From Gongronella butleri (lineage: Eukaryota > Mucoromycota > Mucoromycetes > Mucorales > Cunninghamellaceae), in assembly GCA_025201375.1 (NCBI GenBank), contig JAIWZP010000039.1:62001-126000 (forward strand): 64,000 bases of DNA, written 5' to 3'. Positions 57,070 to 64,000 of the stretch are shown here, one piece after another; position 1 is the first letter of the stretch; each line of letters begins with the position of its first letter. The translations under genes were made by a program, and so were the position numbers. The notes beneath the pieces are model-generated. The model saw only the letters and a list, made by a program, of their open reading frames with translations. It made no database searches and was not told the origin of the DNA.

Positions 57070-59260
57070 GAAAGTGACACATTTGCTTTTGGAAAACGAA
57101 AAATGCTGTTTTTATGATTTTGGCAGCCTGCTGTTCCTCCAGAAATTTTTTTACAGTACATCCTGCTCGCCCGCCAATGAAACTTGCATCATGGCGTAAA
57201 CTACAGTATTATGACCCACTGCTCAAGACGGACCCGCTGTAGTGGGGGGTCTCCGTCAAAGAAAAATAAAAATAAAATAAAAAACAAAATGAAGACTACG
57301 AATCACGATTAAAAGACGGTCTGGACCTTTATTTCAGCTACGAGGATGAAAGGGCTATTTATACAGATTGCTAGAAAACGAGGCGCGGCTATGGTTTATG
57401 ACGATCGCGCTCTTTTCTCGCGCCCTTGTCATCTTTAATGTCCATTTTTCATTTCGGCCTTACTCTGAACGGCCAAGTGTCCTGTCGTGACACGCTTAAG
57501 CTTTGAGAGGGCCAACGTGTCACAGAAAGACAGAATTCAATTGTGCCACGGCATTGAGCTAGACAGCCCGTGACGCATTTCATTCAAAAAAAATTTTTTT
57601 TGCTTTGCTTGGCCTATCACTAAAAAGGCCAAGCACTCTTTCGAATTGTCATTTAGGATTTGTCATTCTTTCATTTTTGAATCTAAAGATATTTCTCGGC
57701 GAACATGTCCGCGCACACAAAGGCACTGCGCGGTCATTCGTTTCTTGTGATTTATATTCAGGGCTGCACGACACAGCGATGGTGCTGTCGCATTGAGCGG
57801 GATTGTCGGTGATCCGAAATGACGCCATGACATCATTTCCATATCGGACCTTTGGTGTCCGACCACAATCCTATTTTTTTTATTTTTATTTTGCTGCCAT
57901 CCGCTTGCGTCCCTGCCTAAGCCGGATCTGTGATGCATTGGCACTTGCAGCTGGCTGTGCTGCCAAGTCCATTTGACCAAGCAATGGCTGTGTGCTTGGG
58001 AGCCTGCCTCGAATTGCCGAAACTCGCATTGAGTGCTTTTATGCATTTGTTCACTCTTGCACCAATTGGTCCATTTCAGTGCTTGCGCCGCAGCTGGCGC
58101 GACCAATGCGTGTCAATCTGGCGCTTGACACCACACCCGCCCGATTTTTTTGGACTTGTAAATGCAAAAAACCTCATGTTTGTACTAATTTGCATTCATC
58201 TGGCCATCTGCATTGCCGACCCCACTCAAAAATACCTGCATCGCGTTCAATGCAAAATTTGCAACAAAAAAGCTTAAACTCCCAAAGCGCTACGACCACT
58301 TTTAAAAATTCAGGGGTCACACATTTCAATCTCAGAAAGTGCCAAATTTGGGAAATTTCGAACTCCGAGTGATCAATGCATCCCAAACAGGGAGCTTTGA
58401 CAATTTGCTATTGGCAGACAAAATGGCAGGTTGCCCCAACTTAAGAAAAAGCCCAAAGAGTGACGCATGAACGACGATCGACTGAGAAAAGTGCCTACTT
58501 CGGTCAAGATTTACTTTTCGCCAATTCATGTTTGACTCCTTCCCAAAATAGCAACTTATTTTTTTGAACTGGTGGGCTGCTGCAGCCTGCAAAATGATGA
58601 CCGATGCAAAATTTTCAAACCCAAGCTAGCGCGCCGCAAGTCATCATCCCATTACTGTGCAATATCATAGATGCTTTGCCCCCCTCCTCTTTGTTGGTAC
58701 TGTAAATCTGCAGGAATATCATACAGTAAAATCACAGGTCGTCTGGGCCGTTGCCGAGCAAATCGTCATTCCAGAAATTGTCGCAAAAAGAAGAAGCTGT
58801 TTTCTCGCCGTCAGTTTTGATCAGAACGTGGTGCACGAAACCTGCTTCATTCGAGAGAGATTCAGCAACTCTGCAACCGCATTTGACACGCACGTTGAAA
58901 GCGCACTGGGTTGTTTTCCCAGTTGTTGAGAAAAAAATTGAGTCTGAAAATTAATTCAATACCGTAATAATGATTGATTGATTTTTGCAAGCGAGCAAAA
59001 TTATTACGTACGTATGATAAAATGTACAGTATTTGTACATCGCTCGGGCCTTCTTCGGGCGAGCAAACAATCCCAAAATGACACCCACCAAGTGTGTTTT
59101 AATTTGTTTCTGAAAAGAGGAGCCAAAATTTCATCAGCAATGTCAAGTCTCGTCGCGTCCCTCGCGGAACCAGCCGAATGACCTCGAATTTTATTTTTTC
59201 TGAGAAGAGAGGAGCCAAAAGAACTTAAATACTGTATGATATCATACAGTATCATCAGAC
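57070..59260 (+). repeat. Dispersed repeat R2, copy C (split by an insertion)
   Basis: Matches R2 copy A on both sides of 57238-58135. Left part: TTTTTATGATTTTGGCAGCCTG and CGCCCGCCAATGAAACTTGC. Right part from CCCGATTTTTTTGGACTTG through AAAAAGCTTAAACTCCCAAA, TTTCGAACTCCGAGTGATCA, ACCCAAGCTAGCGC, TTTTGATCAGAACG and TTTTTTCTGAGAAGAGAGGA. The match is tight for ~270 bases around 58250-58510. Confidence 0.7.
57238..58135. mobile_element. Probable solo LTR inserted in repeat R2
   Basis: About 898 bases interrupt R2 at a point where copies A and B are continuous (CCGCCCGATTTTT and GCGCCCGATTTTT). The insert begins TGTAGTGG and ends CACCACA, i.e. TG...CA ends with short imperfect inversion, and is flanked by CCCGC on both sides (57233-57237 and 58136-58140), a 5-base target duplication. 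These are LTR-retrotransposon integration marks. It contains several AATAAAA-type words near 57265-57290 and a TATTTATAC stretch near 57355. There is no gag or pol, so it is either a solo LTR or a non-autonomous element. Confidence 0.6.
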
Positions 59261-59281
59261 TGTAGTTGTTCTACTACTGTA

Positions 59282-60286
59282 CAGTGCCCTACCAAAAAAA
59301 ACTTCCGCCCTGAATATTGATCTGCATTGCGCGTGTCAAATTAATCACGTTAATCTGCTCTGTATTGATCAGCAATGGCTTTAATGATGTGAAATTTCGT
59401 ATGAACAATGATATAAAAGTATAAAAACGATTCTAAAATTATGAAATAACTACAGCAAGCGGATTTTGAAACAGACTAAAAAAGGGGTACCTGACGCGTC
59501 ACGCGACGCGACGCGTACCCACGCGTATACAATGGCCAGTGGAGATGAATCGACATTATGAAGCAGCATCTCCAAATTTTTCTGAGACAAGTTTGACGGT
59601 GCCTGATTGTATTCAGTTAATAAATTTCATGGTACATGCGTCATGTCAAAGCTGAGCTCGACAAATATAAAATGACCACCGTGACGCGTCAGACACGTCA
59701 TACCCGCAATTTCCTTAAAATGATCGTTGTGCTCTAATTTCGTGATATAATCACAACCAATTGATAGCATCCTATTCTAATCCTTCAAATTAAATAATCA
59801 CAATGGTTTCAAGCCAAAAAAATATTAAAACTAGTTGCTGGAGGCGAAAATCGCCATTCCAGACGCGTCTGGCACGTGACGCGTCCCAGCGGTCATTTTA
59901 TATTTGTCGAGCTCAGCTTTGACATGACGCATGTACCATGAAATTTATTAACTGAATACAATCAGGCACCGTCAAACTTGTCTCAGAAAAATTTGGAGAT
60001 GCTGCTTCATAATGTCAATTCATCTCCACTGGCCATTGTATACGCGTGGGTACGCGTCGCGTCGCGTGACGCGTCAGGTACCCCTTTTTTAGTCTGTTTC
60101 AAAATCCGCTTGCTGTAGTTATTTCATAATTTTAGAATCGTTTTTATACTTTTATATCATTGTTCATACGAAATTTCACATCATTAAAGCCATTGCTGAT
60201 CAATACAGAGCAGATTAACGTGATTAATTTGACACGCGCAATGCAGATCAATATTCAGGGCGGAAGTTTTTTTTGGTAGGGCACTG
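59282..60286. mobile_element. Foldback element with ~410-bp inverted arms, TA-flanked (Tc1/mariner-like MITE)
   Basis: The left end, after TA at 59280-59281, reads CAGTGCCCTACCAAAAAAAA; the right end is its reverse complement, ending before TA at 60287-60288. Arms run about 59282-59695 and 59873-60286 and are nearly identical (one visible change, ATCGACATTATG versus its counterpart TGTCAATTCATC region). The ~175-base centre has no gene. TA duplication and CAGTG...CACTG ends are typical of Tc1/mariner non-autonomous elements. The near identity of the arms suggests recent origin or repair by gene conversion. Confidence 0.85.
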
Positions 60287-60532
60287 TACAGTACAGTACT
60301 GTACTGTAGTTGGGAAAGGTTCGTGGCGTTGCGACAAGAAGTCTATCTTTATTATTTGGTGGTGGTGATTATTCTGGTGATTGAAATGATTTTTTTTCGA
60401 ATTCTGGAAAAAAAGTGTTGGCCAGCAGGTCAAAAAAATGCATCTGGTGGAGGATGGTCCCGCCCCCCGTCCGCTTGAGAGGCTGCTCCGCCAGCCCAGA
60501 CAGAAAAGTCCAATCCGTTTGGCAACCTATTA

Positions 60533-61160
60533 CAGAGTTTCCACTGCTCATATGATGCGAGCCGTTGAAATGTTTTTGCACGCAAAGAGGATTTTTTCAC
60601 CCGCGAATAAAAATGCAAATGCACGCAAACACCTTTCATTGGCGCGCACCGCATCATCAGTCCACGCAAACTTCCCTCTCGATGGGCGCCAATTGAATTT
60701 TTAGGGCACGCGAATAGTTACGGTATTTCGTACAAAAAAAGGAAACTACTGTATGAGTACAACAGTAACCAGAAGACTTCGATCTGTCAGCCCAACGCGT
60801 TCGACTCGCTTGCCTGGCGTTCGACTCGTTTGCCTGGCGTTCGACTCACTTTGTACCGCGATCGACTCACTTTGTATCGCGTTTGACTCACTTTGTATCG
60901 CGTTTGACTCACTTTGTATCGCGTTTGACTCACTTTGTATCGCGTTTGACTCGTGTGACCACCACAATAAAAAAAAAGAATTCGCGTGCCCTGGAAATTA
61001 AATTAGCGCCCATCGAAAGTAGAATTTGCGTGGACTGATGATGCGGTGCGCGCCAATGAAAGGTATTGGCGTGCGTTTCTTTTTTTATTCGCGGGTGAAA
61101 AAAATCCTCTTTGCGTGCAAAAACATTTCAACGGCGCGCATATGAACAATGGAAACTCTG
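60533..61160. mobile_element. Second foldback element, arms around a minisatellite, TA-flanked
   Basis: Ends CAGAGTTTCCA and TGGAAACTCTG, with TA on each side (60531-60532, 61161-61162). Arms of ~175-185 bases (60533-60715 and 60985-61160) pair imperfectly, e.g. GATGATGCGGTGCGCGCCAA (61037-61056) and its complement near 60645, and GGGCACGCG near 60703 with CGCGTGCCC near 60984. Between them lies the 21-base minisatellite. No coding frame of a transposase is present. The end sequences differ from those of the neighbouring element, so it is a separate family. Confidence 0.7.
60797..60957 (+). repeat. Minisatellite, 21-base unit
   Basis: About eight tandem units of the form GCGTTTGACTCACTTTGTATC; the first units differ (TTGCCTGGC ending) and the last four are almost identical. 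Uninterrupted unit length of a multiple of three yields a chance heptapeptide repeat on the minus strand. It forms the loop of the foldback element 60533-61160. Confidence 0.85.
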
Positions 61161-61194
61161 TACTGTATTTGTCCATTTAGTTGGCGGGCAGTAT

Positions 61195-61395
61195 TTTTTT
61201 TTCTGCACGCAAAGTAAATTTTTCCACGCGCAAAGCAAATTGAGCACGCGCAAAGTGGAATTGAGGTGAGCGCAAATTGGAATTGTGGGGCACGCAGATT
61301 GTTAGTGTGGGGCGCGCAGATTGGTGGTGTGGTGCACGCAAACTGGTGGTGTGAGGCGCGCAGATTGGTAGTGTGAGGTGCGCAAATTGTTTGGG
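61195..61395 (+). repeat. Degenerate minisatellite, ~21-23-base unit
   Basis: About nine units based on GGCGCGCAGATTGGTGGTGTG, decaying leftward into GCACGCAAAGTAAATTTTTC-type units. The GCACGCAAA word also occurs in the arms of the adjacent foldback element, so the two may be related. Confidence 0.7.
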
Positions 61396-61721
61396 TAATC
61401 GAAGCTCAATTGGCTGATCCACTTGCACAAACAAAGCATCAAGTGTGACTCTGTTCGTGGTATTAATTTGGGGCTCCTAACACGCTTTGTCGTTGAGAAA
61501 TGACGCGTTTCACTAATTGCATAAATTTGGTACTAACTCAGCAATAACGCGTCGTCCTCGCGTTACCTCAGCACATTTCGCGTCTTTGGCGACGCTTTTT
61601 TAAAAAGTTTTGTTTGGGACCTCAAACGCGTGTCCTCCTCGAAAAAAGTCGCGTTTCATCCAAAATCATTAAAAAATTTCCTTGCCCACCCAACTACCCT
61701 ATTTTATTATGCTTTTTTTTT

Positions 61722-63193
61722 TTACAAATTTTTTTCTCTATTGAGGCAGCGATCAAAGAAGGACACAGAGTGCTTGATCCACCCAACACAATCGTCAGGG
61801 GTCACAAGCCTGGCTGACTCCAAGATTCTCGGCGTCAAAGAGTCGTTGTCAGTCAATTCCGACCTGCGGACACCTGCCTTCACCTTGGCCCAAAATTCCT
61901 CAATGGGATTGAGGAAGGGGGACCACGGGGGGAGGTACAGCACCCTATATCCTCGAGACTCGACTAGGTCGCGAATCATGGGGGACTTGTGGATTGGGGC
62001 GTTGTCCATCACTAAAAATCGGCCGTTCATTGCACGGGCATCGAGAACATCCATGACCGAAGAGATGAAAGCGATGTAGTCGGCTGTTCTCGTGCCCACG
62101 ACACTCTTGACCTTTTTGCCATTTTTGGCGCTTATACAGACTTGCGGCTTACGCAGCGACAAACAAACCACACCGAGCTCGCTCATCGCGCCCATGATGG
62201 TGATGTTGACACCTTTTTGGGTAGGGACCACTGCCTTGGCCGGAGTTCCCTTCTTGGACCAGCCAAATCCACGTCGGAGGTGCATGTTAAAACCAGCTTC
62301 ATCAAGAAACACACACGATGACAAATAGTCCAAGTCAGGTAGGCTGTTCCACTGCAGCAAGGTCTCGCGTCGCAGATCCAAGACACGATCCGAGGCGCGA
62401 GCGGCAGGCAATTTCTCCAGTTTCTTCAGAGTAAGTTTGCAATGTTCGACGGCGTGCTTTCGCAGACCAGAGAGAGTAATTGTAAAGCCGTCAAACTTGC
62501 TGGCAAGCATGTCACGGGCTTCTTCCAACGTAGCCGCATTTTTCGCTTCCCAAAATTCAATCAAGGCCTGTGTGTGCTCCTGGAAGAGCTTCCGGTTGCC
62601 ACCGCGACTATGCCCTGCACCTGACACCGGAACTCGTTGCTCTGCATCTTCGCGGTAGCGTTTGACGTACGACTGGGCTGTACGAACCACAATGCCCACA
62701 GATAAGCCCGCGTCTTTCGCCGTCATGCCTGATAAAATTAAAATTGTTGTGAATGCTCTTTTTTATTTTTGTTCGTTTTTTTGAAGCATTTACCTTGCTC
62801 AATGACCAAGTGGATGAGCTTCTCCACCTGCTCTGCGGTGTATTTTCGATACTTGCCACGCTTGGCCGTAAGGGGCAGCGGCGTCGTCTCTTCGGGGCGA
62901 TCCTTGCAGATGGACGAAATGGGCACTACGGGCCTCACATACGTCTCCTGGTAGCTCATGAGCGTCATAATTGGTGCATCAGCTTGTTTAGCCCAGTCAT
63001 TTTCCACGACCTTGTATTGAACTTGCGGATCAGACACGGTTGCTTCCATATCCATAGTCTCGCTCGAGATTTCTTCCATCAGATCATCCACTTGTGCAAA
63101 ACTGAAGTCGTGCACGAAGGGATCATTTTCATATTGATCATCTTGATCATCATCTTGGTCAATTGGCACTCTGTAATTCCAGTTAGCGGACAT
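61722..63193 (-). mobile_element. Tc1/IS630-type DD34E transposase gene
   Basis: Two exons, 63193-62794 and 62728-61722, give 468 residues. An acidic N-terminal part is followed by HTH DNA binding (KYRKYTAEQVEKLIHLVIEQ, then MTAKDAGLSVGIVVRTAQSY across the splice) and an RGG-type linker. The DDE_3 catalytic domain has Asp276 in FLDEAGFNMHLRRGFGW, Asp375 in FLVMDNAPIHKS and Glu410 in LPPWSPFLNPIEEFW; 34 residues lie between the last two, the DD34E spacing. It is intact, so may be active: cutting and joining transposon ends at TA targets. I could not find its terminal inverted repeats by eye. It is divergent from the gene at 63391. Confidence 0.92.
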
Positions 63194-63390
63194 CTTGAGG
63201 AAAAGTAACAACTGCAGCAAAAAAAAAAAAACAGATTGGCATCGTGCTTTATATTTTTTATGTGCCACAAAACGCCAATTTATGGCGCCGCTGTGATTTT
63301 TTTTCCAGGTGTCACGCTTGTCGTAATCCTTTTTATTGCGCACAAAGCAAAACTGACACCAAAATAGCTGTTTTTCGCTTACTATACAAC

Positions 63391-64000
63391 ATGTTTGCGT
63401 TCTTTGAGCCTATGGAGATTGACTCACATCTGTGCAATGGGCACCATGAGTCCATACCGATGCAGACTTTTTCTTCGAATACAGAAGAATTGCCGTTATA
63501 CACCACGGGTATGACCCGTTTCACGGATACGCCGGCCCTTTCCCCGAACCTGACGCTATACACAGAGAGACTGACCACCTCCAAGGATATGACGGTCTCT
63601 TCTACGGATACGCCGGCCCTTTCCCCGAGCCTGGCGCTATCCACAGAGAGACTGACCACCTCCAAGGATATGACGGTCTCTTCTACGGATACGCCGGCCC
63701 TTTCCCCGAGCCTGGCGCTATCCACAGAGAGACTGACCACCTCCAAGGATATGACGGTCTCTTCTGCGGATATGGTGTCCCCTCCTTTGGACACGTTGGC
63801 CACTACCACGAAAATGGGCACTTTTACGGCTCTTGTGGCTACTTCTAGTCCGACTCTTAACAGACGACTGGGGCCACTTCCGACACGTGGCCGGAAACCG
63901 TTGAGTTCGGATGCCAAGCTTCAAATTTTTAAGAAGTACGTAATGGCGCCCAAAGAAAAGCGACCATCCGCGCGTGCATTGGCCGTCCAGCTTGGAATAA
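63391..64000 (+). CDS. Repeat-bearing protein with HTH-like segment, 3' end outside window
   Basis: An open frame from ATG 63391 to the window end (203 codons, no stop), divergent from the transposase with 197 bases between starts. After an N-terminal segment (MFAFFEPMEIDSHLC) come three 27-residue repeats (TPALSPSLALSTERLTTSKD and MTVSSTD), Ser/Thr-rich, then TRGRKPLSSDAKLQIFKKYV and RPSARALAVQLGI, which looks like the first helices of an HTH as in transposase or Psq/CENP-B N-termini. Placement suggests a second gene of the transposon or a neighbouring element's transposase. A long opposite-strand frame across the repeats is a mirror effect. Confidence 0.6.
   Translation, partial: MFAFFEPMEIDSHLCNGHHESIPMQTFSSNTEELPLYTTGMTRFTDTPALSPNLTLYTERLTTSKDMTVSSTDTPALSPSLALSTERLTTSKDMTVSSTDTPALSPSLALSTERLTTSKDMTVSSADMVSPPLDTLATTTKMGTFTALVATSSPTLNRRLGPLPTRGRKPLSSDAKLQIFKKYVMAPKEKRPSARALAVQLGI
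63525..63769 (+). repeat. Coding tandem repeat, 81-base unit
   Basis: Three head-to-tail units starting near GATACGCCGGCCCTTTCC; units 2 and 3 are identical by eye and unit 1 differs at a few sites (CCGAACCTGACGCTATAC versus CCGAGCCTGGCGCTATCC). The length is 27 codons, so frame is kept on both strands. Confidence 0.85.

Noticed and set aside
60746..60967. Minus-strand frame with a seven-residue repeat
   Set aside because: Chance translation of the 21-base minisatellite within a foldback element.
60797..61395. Regular repeats that might suggest a CRISPR array
   Set aside because: Units are contiguous minisatellites without unique spacers, in a eukaryotic genome.
63333..63917. 194-codon minus-strand frame over the 81-base repeats
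   Set aside because: The repeat unit is a multiple of three, so both strands stay open; the plus frame continues into HTH-like sequence and has the better start.

Overview
The window is nuclear DNA of a fungus. Protein genes are split by short spliceosomal introns (about 60-110 nt) with GT-AG ends and very long T runs before the acceptor. The gene content is fungal: Rtt109 acetyltransferase, Set1, a HIS3-type imidazoleglycerol-phosphate dehydratase, SDH4 and an SH3-WW-RasGEF (Cdc25-like) protein. A calreticulin ending in KDEL, which most ascomycetes lack, together with the intron style, suggests an early-diverging lineage, perhaps Mucoromycota. That placement is inference.

Layout. 1-1.3 kb: 3' end of a TBC Rab-GAP. 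2.8-5.1 kb: hotdog thioesterase and calreticulin, between copies of a dispersed repeat (R1). 7.6-11.0 kb: DDX42-type DEAD-box helicase converging on HIS3. 11.4-14.4 kb: gene-poor, rich in TACTGTA motifs, with a second dispersed repeat (R2). 15.8-19.5 kb: stand-alone CNH protein and Set1 methyltransferase. 21.7-29.8 kb: aldehyde dehydrogenase, mitochondrial GGQ release-factor-like protein, short-chain dehydrogenase, SDH4 and phosphocholine cytidylyltransferase. 30.3-39.2 kb: small unknown proteins, Rtt109, a W2-like acidic protein and an FAD monooxygenase. 39.7-47.5 kb: three tandem minus-strand copies of an unusual gene family. 47.8-56.2 kb: RasGEF, a PLP decarboxylase of the glutamate/cysteine-sulfinate group, and a Ser-rich protein. 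56.5-64.0 kb: a nest of mobile DNA, namely an R2 copy split by a probable solo LTR, two TA-flanked foldback elements, two minisatellites, a DD34E Tc1/IS630-type transposase, and a divergent repeat-bearing gene cut by the window end.

The most unusual content is the 39.7-47.5 kb array. Two intact genes encode proteins built almost wholly of serial helix-turn-helix units (six plus a remnant, and eight) with a conserved C-terminal tail and no visible catalytic domain. A third copy is frameshifted. Each gene is followed by the same 3' segment and repeat R1, which also occurs alone near 1.5 and 6 kb. This looks like a duplicating or mobile unit whose only product is a modular DNA-binding array.

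The housekeeping genes cover chromatin (Set1, Rtt109), RNA processing (DDX42), Ras signalling, vesicle traffic, ER folding, mitochondrial respiration and translation, histidine synthesis and phosphatidylcholine synthesis. They do not form an operon-like pathway. Gene models were built by hand from splice signals and reading-frame continuity; intron phases agree in every multi-exon model reported above 0.6 confidence.
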